A stretch of DNA of 64,000 bases from NCBI GenBank assembly GCA_949288785.1, contig CASELQ010000003.1, forward strand, positions 1 through 64,000. Reading direction: 5' to 3'. The translations under genes and the position numbers were made by a program. The DNA comes from an uncultured Eubacteriales bacterium. Its GTDB lineage: Bacteria; Bacillota; Clostridia; Christensenellales; Borkfalkiaceae. Positions within the stretch are counted from its first letter, which is position 1; each line of letters opens with the position of its first letter. The notes under the pieces were generated by a model. That model did not search any database. It was given only the letters and a program-made list of their open reading frames with translations, and had not been told where the DNA came from. This document shows positions 44,745-55,311 of this stretch, piece after piece.

Positions 44745-46741
44745 TTTCCATGACCAAAATGAAACTTATGGCAATGTCTTACCATAAGGAAAAGATACTG
44801 AACGCACTGCACAAGACCGGGTGCGTGGAACTGTTCGAGCCGGAAGCGGCGGAACATACTTTTTGCGTTCAGGATAAAACTCTTGCAGAGCTTGAAAGCA
44901 GGCTGGCGGAATATACACATGCGGTAGATTTTGTTTCCGATGTGCTTGAAAAAAACAAGGATCTGGCGCGCGGCGGCGAGGGCGGCAAATACCTTTCAAA
45001 CTTCTTTTTATCGTACGATGAGTTTATGTCCACTCCCGACAGGGAGCCCGACCTTGTTCTCAAAGCGGAAAAAGTTGCCGAATACGAGAGTAAGCTTACT
45101 GACCTGAGGGCGGAAAGCATTAAATTACATAATCTTAAAGTTCAGTTGCTGCCGTATTCGGGTGTAAAGCGGAAATTTTCTGAATTTAAGGATACAAAAA
45201 CGTGCAGCGTGTTTTTCGGTACCGTAAAAAAGGAACAGTTGCCGCAAATATATTCACTTAAAAAAGAAAATGAACCGATAGAAGTATCAGTTTTGGCTGA
45301 TGCGCAGAGCGTTGCGGTTTTGGTCGTATGCCTTAAATCTGAAAAAGACAGAGTGCAGAAGCGCCTTTCGGAGGCAGCGTTTGTTTCGTGTCCGTTTTCT
45401 TACGATATGTCCGCCCGCGAAAAAATCGAGGAGATAGTCGGGCAGGCGAAAGAGGTGAAAAAAGAGGAGGAACGGATAAACGCCGCAATCTGCGGGCAGC
45501 CGGAACTTCTCAAAGACCTTAAAATACTTGCGGACTATTACTCTTTTGCGGTTGAAAAAACCAGGGACGCGGAAAAATTCCGCCATACGGGCACTACTTT
45601 CATTCTTGAAGGATATGTGCCGGAAGGTGAGGAGGAGCGGGTAAAGAGCGCGGTAAGCATGGTTACGGACGCGGTTTTTACTGAGTTTTCCAAACCCGAA
45701 GAAAATGATACTCCGCCCACTCTTACAAAAAACGGCAAAGTTATTACCCAGGCGGAATTTATAACCGACCTTTATTCGGCGCCCAATTACAGGGAAGTGG
45801 ATCCTAACGGAGCGGTTTTCTTCTTTTTCATGATTTTTATGGGCGTAATAATGGCAGACATCGGTTACGGTATAATAATGATTATAGCGGGGCTTACGCT
45901 GGCGTTCAGGATAAAGGTGGATAACGGCGCAAGGCGGTTGTGGTTTATAATAGCTTTCGGCGGAGTTTTCTCAATAATATTCGGGGTGTTGTTCAACTCC
46001 TTTTTCGGTGCGGCGCTGCTGCCGTTTTCAATTCTTCCGAGTCCCGTGCCGGACGGGAACGGCACAACGGGGCTTATGACGATACTTTTGGGTTGTCTGG
46101 CTCTCGGCGTACTGCATATAGCAACGGGGTATTTTTTTAAGGCGCTTAACTGTTTTAAGCAAAAGGACGTTGCCGGCGGGATCTTTGAAGGGCTTATATG
46201 GGTGCTCTTTTTCATCGGGTTCGTATTAGCGGCGTTTAATTTCCTTGTTGGTTATCTCATGCCGGAGGCGCTTGAAAATATGAATGCGGGCGTAAGAAAC
46301 TTTTTTGACGCAGCTGCCCTCCCCGGGCTTATAATCGCAGGGGTAACGCTGCTTATCGCCGCGCTTACCGCGGGCAGGAAGGAGAAAGGGTTCGGCAAGG
46401 TTTCCAAGGGGTTCGGCGCTATTTACGGGATAATAAGCCTAATGAGCGACATACTTTCCTATGCCCGTCTTTTCGGGCTTATGCTTTCCGGCATGATCAT
46501 TGCCGCAACGTTTAACGACCTGGGTTTGAGCATAATGAGCGGCGGAAGTCTGGGTTATATTTTCGGTCCTCTGGTCATAGGCGTGGGACATATATTTAAT
46601 ATAGCTATGGGAGTGCTCGGCGCTTATATTCATGACAGCAGACTGCAATATATAGAGTTCTTTTCAAAATTCTATACGGGCGAAGGGGAGAAATTTACTC
46701 CGCTTGGTTCCGATATTCGATACATTTACTTAACGAAATAG
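44735..46741 (+). CDS. ntpI: V-type ATPase subunit I (a-subunit)
   Basis: Stator subunit that forms the ion half-channels against the rotor ring. The 668 residues split into a cytoplasmic N-terminal half (about 1-345, coiled-coil rich) and a membrane half with about seven helices. The essential Arg region is in SDILSYARLFGLMLSGMIIA near residues 570-590, a conserved block of the family. It follows ntpF with a small overlap and precedes the rotor gene by 17 bases. Confidence 0.94.
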   Translation: MAIVSMTKMKLMAMSYHKEKILNALHKTGCVELFEPEAAEHTFCVQDKTLAELESRLAEYTHAVDFVSDVLEKNKDLARGGEGGKYLSNFFLSYDEFMSTPDREPDLVLKAEKVAEYESKLTDLRAESIKLHNLKVQLLPYSGVKRKFSEFKDTKTCSVFFGTVKKEQLPQIYSLKKENEPIEVSVLADAQSVAVLVVCLKSEKDRVQKRLSEAAFVSCPFSYDMSAREKIEEIVGQAKEVKKEEERINAAICGQPELLKDLKILADYYSFAVEKTRDAEKFRHTGTTFILEGYVPEGEEERVKSAVSMVTDAVFTEFSKPEENDTPPTLTKNGKVITQAEFITDLYSAPNYREVDPNGAVFFFFMIFMGVIMADIGYGIIMIIAGLTLAFRIKVDNGARRLWFIIAFGGVFSIIFGVLFNSFFGAALLPFSILPSPVPDGNGTTGLMTILLGCLALGVLHIATGYFFKALNCFKQKDVAGGIFEGLIWVLFFIGFVLAAFNFLVGYLMPEALENMNAGVRNFFDAAALPGLIIAGVTLLIAALTAGRKEKGFGKVSKGFGAIYGIISLMSDILSYARLFGLMLSGMIIAATFNDLGLSIMSGGSLGYIFGPLVIGVGHIFNIAMGVLGAYIHDSRLQYIEFFSKFYTGEGEKFTPLGSDIRYIYLTK

Positions 46742-46758
46742 TACGGAGGTATAAATTT

Positions 46759-47196
46759 ATGACAGGTTCGGCTTTGGCTACCTTGGGGCTTGCGCTTTGC
46801 GCGGGGCTGTGCGGTTTCGGGTCTTCGCTCGGATTGTATTACACGGGATCTGCCGCGGCGGGAGTTCTCGCCGAGGAGCCCAAAAAATTCAGTAAAATGC
46901 TGGTGCTTGTGGTTTTGCCGGCAACGCAGGGCATTTACGGGTTTGTTTTTGCCATAATCGGCATGAGCGGGATAACGCCGGATATGACGACGTTAGAGGG
47001 TGCAAGGTTATTCGGCGCCGCAATGGCTTTGGCTATCTCGGGTTGTCTTTCGGGCATTCTGCAGGGTAAAACGGCGGTTGCGGGTATTTATGCCGTTGCT
47101 AAAAACGAATCGCTTTCCGGCAAACTCATACTTTTCCCGGCAATGGTCGAAACCTACGCCATATTAGGGCTTGTGGTTTCTATTCTCCTTATGTAA
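46759..47196 (+). CDS. ntpK: V-type ATPase rotor subunit K, sodium-binding type
   Basis: Proteolipid that forms the membrane rotor ring. The 145 residues make two helical hairpins. The five side chains that hold sodium in E. hirae NtpK (Leu61, Thr64, Gln65, Gln110, Glu139) are all present with a constant offset of eight: Leu53, Thr56, Gln57, Gln102 and Glu131, within LPATQGIYGF, GILQGK and MVETYAILG. Sodium rather than proton coupling is therefore predicted. GGAGG precedes the ATG. Confidence 0.95.
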   Translation: MTGSALATLGLALCAGLCGFGSSLGLYYTGSAAAGVLAEEPKKFSKMLVLVVLPATQGIYGFVFAIIGMSGITPDMTTLEGARLFGAAMALAISGCLSGILQGKTAVAGIYAVAKNESLSGKLILFPAMVETYAILGLVVSILLM

Positions 47197-47205
47197 AGGC
47201 AGACT

Positions 47206-47790
47206 ATGGAAGGGAAAGAAGCAATTATCAACCGCATCATTCAGGACGCGGAAAAAAAAGCGGAAGAGATTACGGATACCGCAAACGGGTATTCCTCCGC
47301 AAAAAAGCAAGAGGCGGAAGCATGGGCAAAAGAGTATTCGCAAAGCAAAACGGATGCCCTGCGGCAAGAGGCGGCAAATATTGTTGAAAGAAAAAAGATC
47401 GTCGCCCGGATGGACGCCAAAAAGGCGGAGCTTTCCGAAAAGCGCGATATCTTAAAAGCCGTCGACCTGGAAGCCGTGGAACTGCTTAGCAAAACGGATA
47501 AGGCAAAATATCTTGCTTTTGCCGAAAAGGTACTCACACTTTATGCCGATTCCGGCGACGAGGTGGTGTTGTCTTCGGACGGGGTATTGACTTTACCCGA
47601 CATATCAGGTCTGAAAGTTTTTTCCGACAAAAATCTTTCCTTGGCAAAAAAGCGCGGGAACTTTAAGGGCGGAATAAAACTCAGCGGAAAAATATGCGAT
47701 AAGGACTTTTCCTTTGAAACGTTGGTCGCCGACATTTCAGGCGGGGCAGCGGCGGAATTATCAGAGATTATATTTGGAAATAAGGTATAA
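47206..47790 (+). CDS. ntpE: V-type ATPase stalk subunit E
   Basis: Peripheral-stalk subunit pairing with NtpF. The 194 residues consist of a long N-terminal Lys/Glu/Ala helix (about 1-100) and a C-terminal alpha/beta domain with GGIKLSGKICDKDFSFETLVAD, the block that contacts the B subunit. It starts nine bases after ntpK and lies two bases before ntpC. A weak AAAGGCAG precedes the ATG. Sequence divergence is high in this family, so operon position is an important part of the call. Confidence 0.9.
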   Translation: MEGKEAIINRIIQDAEKKAEEITDTANGYSSAKKQEAEAWAKEYSQSKTDALRQEAANIVERKKIVARMDAKKAELSEKRDILKAVDLEAVELLSKTDKAKYLAFAEKVLTLYADSGDEVVLSSDGVLTLPDISGLKVFSDKNLSLAKKRGNFKGGIKLSGKICDKDFSFETLVADISGGAAAELSEIIFGNKV

Positions 47791-47792
47791 TT

Positions 47793-48773
47793 ATGTCTAA
47801 CATACCATATGCCTGCGGTCGTGCCGTGTCTTTGGAAAAGAATTTGCTCGGCACGGAAAGGATAAACAGAATGATAGATTCCGGCGATCCTGCCGAGGCG
47901 GTTAAAATACTTTCGGAAGTAAACTTCGGCGGGGGCGTTACGGTATCGTCTTTTATAGATTACGAAAAACTTATAGGCGCGGAGGAAGAACTGTTCGTTT
48001 CTTTTATCAGGGAAAACTGTCCTTCAAAGTCTTTAAGAGCTTTTCTGCTGAAAAAGAACGATTATCACAACGCCGAAGTTCTTGTGAGAGAAAAATACCT
48101 TAAAACCGATCTTTCGCACATTCTCACGCATGACGGGCTTATAAAAAAAGATGCGCTTAAAAAGGGCATTATGTCGGACAGTTATAAAGATTTTCCGCAA
48201 GAGATGCAGGCTGCGCTTACCGAGAGTGATAGGGCTTTTGCTACCGATACCGCAACGGGTTCTTTGATAAATATGTATTTTATCAGGGCATATTTTAACG
48301 ATCTTTACTCTTTTGCAAAAAAAGACAGATATCTTTTAGCGATATACAGGGCAAAGGCGGACGCCGCTAATATAACCGCCGCGTTAAGAAGCAGGGATAT
48401 CGGGTATATGGAAAGCGCTTTTATCCCGCACGGCAATATAAACTTGAAGGATGTGCGTTTGCTTTGCGAAGGGCATTTCGAGGATATAAGGGCGGCGTTC
48501 CGTTTTTCTGAGCTCAGAGATCTTATATTTTCCGCGGTGCAATGCGCGGAAAAGGATATGCCACTGACGGAGTTTGAAAAATCGGCGGACGGATATGCGG
48601 TTTCGTACCTTATGCGTTATAAATTTCAGTCCGGCGGGATGCTGCCTTTTATAAGGTATTGCTTTTATAAACTTGCCGATATAAGTAACGTGAGAATTAT
48701 TCTTGCAGGGCTTATTAACGGCGAGAAAAGCGCTGATATAAAGGACAGATTGAGGGAACATTATGCAGGGTAA
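47793..48773 (+). CDS. ntpC: V-type ATPase subunit C (d-type, central stalk socket)
   Basis: Connects the rotating central stalk to the membrane ring. The 326-residue mainly helical protein starts YACGRAVSLEKNLLG, typical of the V-ATPase C/d family, and has the YNDLYSFAKK-like FNDLYSFAKKDRYLLAIYRAKADAANITAALR segment. The length is normal. It overlaps the next gene by 11 bases. The 3' part is followed without gap by ntpG and ntpA. Confidence 0.92.
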   Translation: MSNIPYACGRAVSLEKNLLGTERINRMIDSGDPAEAVKILSEVNFGGGVTVSSFIDYEKLIGAEEELFVSFIRENCPSKSLRAFLLKKNDYHNAEVLVREKYLKTDLSHILTHDGLIKKDALKKGIMSDSYKDFPQEMQAALTESDRAFATDTATGSLINMYFIRAYFNDLYSFAKKDRYLLAIYRAKADAANITAALRSRDIGYMESAFIPHGNINLKDVRLLCEGHFEDIRAAFRFSELRDLIFSAVQCAEKDMPLTEFEKSADGYAVSYLMRYKFQSGGMLPFIRYCFYKLADISNVRIILAGLINGEKSADIKDRLREHYAG

Positions 48774-49107
48774 AATGGCTGTTATAGGCGACGGAGACAG
48801 TGTGCTTGTTTTTTCATCCGTGGGAATTGACTCTTTCCCCGTAAAGGATGGAAAAGATGCCGAGGCGCGCTTAATATCGCTCGCTAAAAGATATAAAATC
48901 ATTTTTATTACGGAAGCGCTTGCAAGAGAAAATGACGAAATAATCAAAAGGTACCTTGCAAAGCCTTATCCCATAATTATACCGCTTCCTTCGGGCTCCG
49001 GCGAAAGCGGTTACGGTGAAAGCCTTATAAAGTCGGCAATGGAGAAGGCTTTGGGTATAGACATACTTTATAATAAAAATAAGGACGGCGAGGACAAAAC
49101 GGATTAG
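48763..49107 (+). CDS. ntpG: V-type ATPase subunit F (NtpG)
   Basis: Small central-stalk subunit. The 114-residue protein contains the family start [18 protein letters not shown] and the Rossmann-like alternation of strands and helices, including [11 protein letters not shown] and [11 protein letters not shown]. Two in-frame ATGs exist: 48763, with GAGG upstream at normal spacing, and 48775, which fits the family N-terminus better. The former is listed. The gene overlaps ntpC and precedes ntpA by one base. Confidence 0.9.
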   Translation: MQGKMAVIGDGDSVLVFSSVGIDSFPVKDGKDAEARLISLAKRYKIIFITEALARENDEIIKRYLAKPYPIIIPLPSGSGESGYGESLIKSAMEKALGIDILYNKNKDGEDKTD

Positions 49108-49108
49108 T

Positions 49109-50881
49109 ATGGAAAGCAGAATAATAAAGGTCGCGGGGCCCCTTATCGTGGCGGATAATATGGCTGACAGCAAGCTGTTCGACGTGGTGCGGGTAGGACC
49201 TGACAGGCTTACAGGCGAAATAATAGAATTGCGCGGAGATAAGGCTTCCGTGCAGGTATACGAAGAAACCAGCGGTCTGGGCGTTGGCGATAAGGTGGAA
49301 ACCACCGGCGAACCCCTTTCCGTGGAGTTGGGGCCCGGCCTTATAGAGAGCATTTTCGACGGGATTCAGCGCCCCCTCGATAAAGTGTATGCAAAGTACG
49401 GGGACAGAATAAAAAAGGGCATGGCGGTAGACAGCATTGACCATAACAAGAAATGGGACTTTAAAGCCGTTGCCGCCGAGGGAGACCGGGTCTCCGCGGG
49501 CGATATTATAGGCGAAGTGCAGGAAACCTCCGTAATATCCCATAAAATTATGGTTCCTCACGGGGTTGAGGGCACCGTAAAGCATATTGTTTCGGGGAGT
49601 TTTGATGTAACAGAGACAGTTGCCGTTCTCGATACTGCCGACGGCGAAGTCAAACTTTCCATGATGCAGAAATGGCCGGTCCGTAAGGGCAGACCTTATA
49701 AATCGAAAATAAACCCGTATATGCCCATGGTTACCGGGCAGCGGGTGATTGATACGCTTTTTCCCATAGCCAAAGGCGGCGTGGCGGCAGTGCCGGGACC
49801 GTTCGGCAGCGGAAAGACCGTGGTGCAGCATCAGCTTGCAAAATGGGCGGATGCGGATATTATAGTTTACGTCGGCTGCGGAGAGCGCGGCAACGAGATG
49901 ACGGACGTTTTGAATGAGTTCCCCCAGCTTAAAGACCCCAAGTCCGGCGAGCCGCTCATGAAGCGGACGGTACTTATAGCCAACACTTCGGATATGCCCG
50001 TCGCAGCGCGGGAGGCTTCGATTTACACAGGTATAACAATTGCGGAATATTTTCGGGACATGGGGTACAACGTGGCAATCATGGCGGACTCCACTTCCCG
50101 CTGGGCGGAGGCGCTCAGGGAAATGAGCGGCAGATTAGAGGAAATGCCGGGCGAGGAAGGGTATCCCGCATATCTTTCATCCCGCCTTGCGGAGTTTTAC
50201 GAACGCGCCGGCATGGTGCATACGCTGTGCTCCGGAGAGCGCATGGGTTCGGTTACGTCGATAGGCGCCGTTTCTCCCCAGGGCGGAGATATTTCGGAAC
50301 CCGTTTCACAGGCGACGCTCAGGATAGTAAAAGTATTTTGGGGGCTTTCCTCTTCGCTTGCGTACAGAAGGCATTTTCCCGCGATAGACTGGATGATAAG
50401 CTATTCGTTATACGCGGATAAACTTGCCGATTGGTATAATGCCAATATTGCCGCCGATTTTTGCGAGCTTAGGGCGTTTGCAACGGGCATATTGCAGGAG
50501 GAGGCGGAGTTGGACGAAATAGTAAGGCTTGTCGGAGCGGACGCACTTTCTTATAAAGACCGCCTTACCATGGAAACGGCAAAATCTATAAGAGAGGACT
50601 ATCTTCACCAGAACGCGTTCCATGAGACCGATACCTATACTTCGCTGAAAAAGCAGCATAAAATGCTCAAACTCATATACGATTTTCACGTTCTTGCGGG
50701 AGAAGCGCTTGAACGGGACGCAGAGTTTGAAGATATAGTAAACCTGCCCGTAAGGGAGAAAATAGGCAGAGCCAAATATATCGAAGAAGAAAAAGCGGAC
50801 AGGATAGACGCCATTGAAGATGAAATGAAAAAAGAGCTTAAAGCCCTTGGGTACGGAGATAGCGATGAACAGGGAATATAA
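49109..50881 (+). CDS. ntpA: V-type ATPase catalytic subunit A
   Basis: Catalytic ATP-hydrolysing or synthesising subunit of the head. The 590 residues carry the Walker A loop GPFGSGKT near residue 230, the A-type insertion (a non-homologous region of about 80 residues before the loop), the [11 protein letters not shown] block, Walker B-like [12 protein letters not shown] and the [21 protein letters not shown] stretch. ATG at 49109 has no clear Shine-Dalgarno, so coupling to ntpG is likely. It overlaps ntpB by 17 bases. Confidence 0.97.
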   Translation: MESRIIKVAGPLIVADNMADSKLFDVVRVGPDRLTGEIIELRGDKASVQVYEETSGLGVGDKVETTGEPLSVELGPGLIESIFDGIQRPLDKVYAKYGDRIKKGMAVDSIDHNKKWDFKAVAAEGDRVSAGDIIGEVQETSVISHKIMVPHGVEGTVKHIVSGSFDVTETVAVLDTADGEVKLSMMQKWPVRKGRPYKSKINPYMPMVTGQRVIDTLFPIAKGGVAAVPGPFGSGKTVVQHQLAKWADADIIVYVGCGERGNEMTDVLNEFPQLKDPKSGEPLMKRTVLIANTSDMPVAAREASIYTGITIAEYFRDMGYNVAIMADSTSRWAEALREMSGRLEEMPGEEGYPAYLSSRLAEFYERAGMVHTLCSGERMGSVTSIGAVSPQGGDISEPVSQATLRIVKVFWGLSSSLAYRRHFPAIDWMISYSLYADKLADWYNANIAADFCELRAFATGILQEEAELDEIVRLVGADALSYKDRLTMETAKSIREDYLHQNAFHETDTYTSLKKQHKMLKLIYDFHVLAGEALERDAEFEDIVNLPVREKIGRAKYIEEEKADRIDAIEDEMKKELKALGYGDSDEQGI

Positions 50882-52271
50882 GACCATAAAGGAAGTTGTG
50901 GGCCCGATAATGCTTGTGGAAGGCGTTGAAGGTGTCAAATATAACGAACTTGTGGAGATAATACAAAAAAACGGGGAGATCCGCCGGGGAAAGGTGCTGG
51001 AAGTAAACAAGGATAAAGCGCTTGTACAGCTGTTCGAGAGCGCGCAGGGGCTGCAAATATCCACCAGTCGCGCCAAATTTTTAGGGCACGGCCAGCATCT
51101 TGCCGTTTCCGAAGATATGCTGGGGCGGGTGTTTGACGGAATGGGCAACCCCAGGGACGGCGGGGCTCCCGTCATAGCCGAGAAGTTTATGGATATAAAC
51201 GGAGAACCCATAAACCCCGCCGCGCGCGATTACCCGGACGAATTTATTCAGACGGGAATTTCCGCGATAGACGGACTTAACACGCTTGTTCGGGGGCAGA
51301 AACTCCCCGTGTTCAGTATGTCCGGGCTGCCGCACGCGCAGCTTGCAGCGCAGATAGCGCGGCAGGCGAAAGTGCTCGGTAAGGACGAAAAGTTTGCGGT
51401 AGTGTTTGCAGCGGTAGGCATAACTTACGAAGAGATGGAATATTTTGTGGAAGATTTCAGAAAAACGGGTGCTATAGAAAGGACGGTACTTTTTACCAAC
51501 CTTGCCAACGACCCCGCAATAGAACGCATTTCCACGCCGAGGATGGCGCTTACCTGTGCCGAATATCTTGCCTATGACTTGGGTATGCACGTTTTGGTCA
51601 TAATTACGGATATAACCAATTATTGCGAATCTTTAAGGGAGGTTTCCGCCGCAAGAAAAGAGGTGCCCGGCAGGCGCGGCTATCCCGGTTACCTTTATAC
51701 CGACCTTGCGTCCATGTACGAAAGGGCTGGCAGAATAAAGGGCAAAAAGGGCTCGATTACCCAGATACCCATACTTACCATGCCGGAAGACGACAAAACT
51801 CATCCCATTCCGGACCTTACCGGATATATCACTGAGGGGCAGATAATACTTTCGAGGGAACTTTTTAAGAAGGGCGTAACTCCGCCCATAGATATACTTC
51901 CTTCCCTTTCAAGGCTGAAAGATAAAGGTATAGGCGAAAACAAGACGAGAGAAGATCATGCGGATACTATGAATCAGCTTTTTGCCGCATACGCGCGGGG
52001 AAAAGAGGCCAAGGAACTTTCCGCCATACTCGGCGACGCGGCTTTGACCGATACGGACAAACTTTATGCAAAATTTGCCGAACGGTTTGAAAGGGAATAT
52101 ATTTCGCAGGGGTTCGATACGGACAGAAGCATTGCCGAGACTCTCGATATAGGTTGGAAACTGTTAAAGATCCTCCCGCGTTCCGAACTGAAACGCATAA
52201 AAGAAAAATATATTGAAAAATATATGGGCGGGCAGGAGGACAAAGGGGAAAACGGCAGTGGCAAGAATTAA
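50865..52271 (+). CDS. ntpB: V-type ATPase non-catalytic subunit B
   Basis: Alternates with subunit A in the head; lacks a functional P-loop as expected for B. 468 residues; conserved blocks include [40 protein letters not shown] shortened here as [14 protein letters not shown] and [11 protein letters not shown], and [23 protein letters not shown] 50865 is chosen over a TTG at 50847: GGAG lies six bases upstream and the protein then begins [10 protein letters not shown], as in relatives. The 3' end overlaps ntpD by 14 bases. Confidence 0.96.
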   Translation: MNREYKTIKEVVGPIMLVEGVEGVKYNELVEIIQKNGEIRRGKVLEVNKDKALVQLFESAQGLQISTSRAKFLGHGQHLAVSEDMLGRVFDGMGNPRDGGAPVIAEKFMDINGEPINPAARDYPDEFIQTGISAIDGLNTLVRGQKLPVFSMSGLPHAQLAAQIARQAKVLGKDEKFAVVFAAVGITYEEMEYFVEDFRKTGAIERTVLFTNLANDPAIERISTPRMALTCAEYLAYDLGMHVLVIITDITNYCESLREVSAARKEVPGRRGYPGYLYTDLASMYERAGRIKGKKGSITQIPILTMPEDDKTHPIPDLTGYITEGQIILSRELFKKGVTPPIDILPSLSRLKDKGIGENKTREDHADTMNQLFAAYARGKEAKELSAILGDAALTDTDKLYAKFAERFEREYISQGFDTDRSIAETLDIGWKLLKILPRSELKRIKEKYIEKYMGGQEDKGENGSGKN

Positions 52272-52893
52272 CGTAAATCCCACGCGCATGGAACTCAGCC
52301 GATTAAAGGCACGGCTTAAAACGGCAATGCGCGGGCACAAACTCTTAAAAGACAAAACAGACGAACTGATCCGCCGATTTACGGCGATTATCAAAGAAAA
52401 CAAACGCCTTAGGGACGAGGTGGAAGAGGATATGTCCCGCGTGCTGACTCAGTTTTCCGCCGCAAAAAGCCTTATGTCCGAAGAAGATATAGAACTTGCG
52501 TTTTCCATGCCGGCAGTATCGCTTGAAGTGGAGTGCGCTTCGCAGAGCATAATGAATGTTGCCGTTCCCAGGCTTATTCTGAGCGAAAAGGGCTCGGAGA
52601 AAGCTTATCCTTATGCTTTTGCCGCCGTTACCAGCGAAGCGGATTATTCTGTCAGAATGATGGGAAAAACAGTTTATAAACTTGTAAAGTTAGCCGAGAC
52701 GGAAAAGACTGCCCAGATGCTTGCCGACGAGATAGAAAAGGGTAAGCGCCGCGTGAACGCATTGGAAAACATAATGATACCGTCGCTCGAGGAAACAATA
52801 AAATATATATCCATGAAACTTGAAGAAAACGATAGGAGCAGCAGGACGCGGCTAATGAAGGTAAAATCTATGCTGGAAGAGGGTGCAAGATGA
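52258..52893 (+). CDS. ntpD: V-type ATPase central-stalk subunit D
   Basis: Rotating shaft subunit. 211 residues; starts [22 protein letters not shown] and continues [13 protein letters not shown], a near-invariant beginning, then two long helices forming the antiparallel coiled coil. The GTG at 52258 is chosen over a TTG at 52213 since it restores this N-terminus and has AAAGGGG upstream. ATGA overlaps the following ROK glucokinase, so sugar phosphorylation and ATPase share a transcript. Confidence 0.93.
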   Translation: MARINVNPTRMELSRLKARLKTAMRGHKLLKDKTDELIRRFTAIIKENKRLRDEVEEDMSRVLTQFSAAKSLMSEEDIELAFSMPAVSLEVECASQSIMNVAVPRLILSEKGSEKAYPYAFAAVTSEADYSVRMMGKTVYKLVKLAETEKTAQMLADEIEKGKRRVNALENIMIPSLEETIKYISMKLEENDRSSRTRLMKVKSMLEEGAR

Positions 52894-53837
52894 AGTATGC
52901 GATAGGCGTCGATATAGGTGGAATGAGCGTGAAGGCAGGGCTTGTGAATGAAAACGGCGCAATGCTCGAAAAAAACGCAGTAAAAAGCGCCGATACTCCT
53001 GAAAAACTTATAAAAAACATGGCAGGGCAGATAAACAGTCTGCTTGCCGGTAACAAACTCGATATAGCCGACGTTTGCGGCATAGGCGTAGGTTGCCCGG
53101 GCGCCATATCCGGGGAAAAGGGAGTGGTGGATATCCTTCCCAACCTCGGGTGGAAAAACGTGCCTCTTGCCGCCGAACTGAAAAAATATTTCGATACGAG
53201 AATAAGGCTTTCAAACGACGCCAACGCCGCGGTATTGGGCGAATATAAATACGGCTGTGCCAGGGGCTACACAAACTGCGTAATGCTGACGCTCGGCACG
53301 GGCGTGGGCGGCGGACTAATTATAAACGGCAGGCTTTACGAAGGTAAGGACTGTAAGGGCGCGGAACTCGGGCATACCACTTTGGTTTTGGACGGGGAGC
53401 CCTGCACCTGCGGCAGGAACGGCTGTGTGGAAACGTATGTTTCGGCTACCGCGCTTATCCGCCAGACAAAGGCCGCCATGCTCGGGGATCTCGATTCCGC
53501 TATGTGGAAGTACGTTTCGGGCGACATTGAAAAGGTGGACGGCCGCACCGCTTTTGCCTGCGCAAAAACGGGCGACAGGACCGCTGAAAGAGTAGTTTCG
53601 CAGTATATACGCTATCTTTCCGAGAGCCTTATGAATCTTATGAACATATTCCGCCCGGACGTGATTATAATAGGCGGCGGGATAAGCGGAGAAAAGACGT
53701 ATCTTACGGACAGGATACATAAATACTGCGCTAAGTTTTATTACGGCTATAAGCACAGCCCCAAGCCGGAAATACTTACCGCAACTCTCGGCAACGACGC
53801 TGGCATAATAGGCGCCGCCGCCCTTGTTACAGAATAA
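52890..53837 (+). CDS. glcK: ROK-family glucokinase
   Basis: Phosphorylates glucose with ATP. The 315-residue protein has the N-terminal phosphate loop GVDIGGMSVKAGL (6-18), the sugar site with NDANAAVLGE, LGTGVGGGLI, and the ROK zinc motif CTCGRNGCVE. ATG overlaps the ntpD stop (ATGA). Its place directly behind a V-ATPase operon ties glycolytic entry to energy metabolism; the phosphorylated product can flow to the pgi-glg pathway encoded elsewhere in this window. Confidence 0.93.
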   Translation: MKYAIGVDIGGMSVKAGLVNENGAMLEKNAVKSADTPEKLIKNMAGQINSLLAGNKLDIADVCGIGVGCPGAISGEKGVVDILPNLGWKNVPLAAELKKYFDTRIRLSNDANAAVLGEYKYGCARGYTNCVMLTLGTGVGGGLIINGRLYEGKDCKGAELGHTTLVLDGEPCTCGRNGCVETYVSATALIRQTKAAMLGDLDSAMWKYVSGDIEKVDGRTAFACAKTGDRTAERVVSQYIRYLSESLMNLMNIFRPDVIIIGGGISGEKTYLTDRIHKYCAKFYYGYKHSPKPEILTATLGNDAGIIGAAALVTE

Positions 53838-53855
53838 ATTCAAAGGAGAAACCAT

Positions 53856-55226
53856 ATGAAGTTCACACCTGTTTATGACAAAAAATTCAAACCTATGAGC
53901 ATTGTTTTGAGAGATTTTAAAAAGATGGTGGAAAAAGCCCCTTCAAAAGAGCTCGGAATATGCGTGGAGAGAAACGACGGGTATAATTACGTTTACCGTC
54001 TCAATATATTCGCCTCGCCAGAAAAACGTGCGGAAAATTACGATATTGCCGAGCGTATAATAAAATCCATGCTCTGGGTTGCGGGAGGATATAAAATTTA
54101 TATCTCGGGCGACGAATATATTTACGACCGCATAAAAAAAGATTATACCCTGGAAGGCGCCCGCGCCTTTGACGTAGATTTTATGCAGACCGTATTCGAA
54201 AAGCCGTTTGAAGTTATATGGTGTGCAGAAAGTCTCCCCGAATATTCGCCCTGCAACGTGAGTATAGGCGGGCATCTTGACGGGTGCCGCATAGGGTTTG
54301 ACGCGGGCGGCAGCGACCGTAAAGTAAGCGCCGTGATAGACGGCAAAGTGGTTTACAGCGAAGAAGTCGTATGGTTCCCCAAAGTAAATTCCGACTGGCA
54401 TTATCATTATGAGGGGATAAAAGCCGCCATGCAGAGTGCCGCTTCCAAAATGCCGCGGGTAGACGCAATAGGCGTTTCCAGCGCGGGCGTATACATAAAC
54501 AACAAGATAATGGTTGCCTCACTCTTTCTTAAAGTGCCCAAGGAAGACTATAAGCCGCACGTACAGAACATGTATATAGATATAGCAAAGGAGTTCGGCG
54601 CGCCGCTGGAAGTTGCCAACGACGGAGACGTTACCGCGCTTGCCGGCGCCATGGACTTAAAAGACAATTCCGTGCTCGGCATAGCCATGGGCACGAGCGA
54701 AGCTGTTGGCTATATCAACGATAAAGGACTTTTAAACGGCTGGCTTTCCGAAGTGGCTTTCGTGCCGGTAGATTTTGAAAAGACCGCCATGGTGGACGAA
54801 TGGAGCGGCGATTACGGCTGCGGAGTGAAATACTTTTCGCAGGACGGCGTGATTAAACTTGCGGAAAACGCGGGTTATAAATTTAAAGACGGTTCTTCGC
54901 CTGCGGAAAAACTTAAAGAAATACAAAAACTAATGGCAGAGGGCAGCGGACTTGCCCGCCGTATTTATGAAGATATAGGTATTTACCTCGGTTACGCAAT
55001 ACCGTATTATGCCGAGTTCTATAAGATCAAGCACCTGCTTATATTGGGCAGGGTAACAAGCGGCGAAGGCGGAGCAATAATCATAGCAAAAGCAAAAGAA
55101 GTGCTTGCGGCGGAATTCCCGGAATACGCCGATATCAACATAATTATGCCCGATGAATCTAACAAGCGCGTAGGGCAGAGTATTGCGGCGGCGTCTCTTC
55201 CCGAGATAAAAAAACAATATTTATGA
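53856..55226 (+). CDS. ROK/ASKHA-like protein with N-terminal extension, unknown substrate
   Basis: A 456-residue protein. Residues 1-140 are a domain I do not recognise; from about 147 the ASKHA fold is visible: phosphate loop GFDAGGSDRK (147-156), VGVSSAG-type strand, catalytic-like ANDGD (254-258), second phosphate loop IAMGTSEAVG (276-285) and LLILGRVTSGEGG as the adenosine site. The ROK zinc motif CxCGxxGC is absent. AAAGGAG precedes the ATG; 18 bases follow glcK. It may be a diverged sugar kinase or an inactive sensor; I cannot choose. Confidence 0.7.
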   Translation: MKFTPVYDKKFKPMSIVLRDFKKMVEKAPSKELGICVERNDGYNYVYRLNIFASPEKRAENYDIAERIIKSMLWVAGGYKIYISGDEYIYDRIKKDYTLEGARAFDVDFMQTVFEKPFEVIWCAESLPEYSPCNVSIGGHLDGCRIGFDAGGSDRKVSAVIDGKVVYSEEVVWFPKVNSDWHYHYEGIKAAMQSAASKMPRVDAIGVSSAGVYINNKIMVASLFLKVPKEDYKPHVQNMYIDIAKEFGAPLEVANDGDVTALAGAMDLKDNSVLGIAMGTSEAVGYINDKGLLNGWLSEVAFVPVDFEKTAMVDEWSGDYGCGVKYFSQDGVIKLAENAGYKFKDGSSPAEKLKEIQKLMAEGSGLARRIYEDIGIYLGYAIPYYAEFYKIKHLLILGRVTSGEGGAIIIAKAKEVLAAEFPEYADINIIMPDESNKRVGQSIAAASLPEIKKQYL

Positions 55227-55279
55227 TGAGGTAATGTAAAACAGTATTATATTTGCCGAAAAACAGGTAAACGTAAATT

Positions 55280-55311
55280 CGGCGGCGGGGCTGTAATTTG
55301 CCCCGCCGCCG
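55280..55311. terminator. GC-rich hairpin between convergent genes
   Basis: CGGCGGCGGGGC (55280-55291) is complementary to 55300-55311 with an eight-base loop, 54 bases after the ROK-like gene. No strong T-run on +. The 223-base gap 55227-55449 also holds a smaller stem near 55400-55420. Confidence 0.55.
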
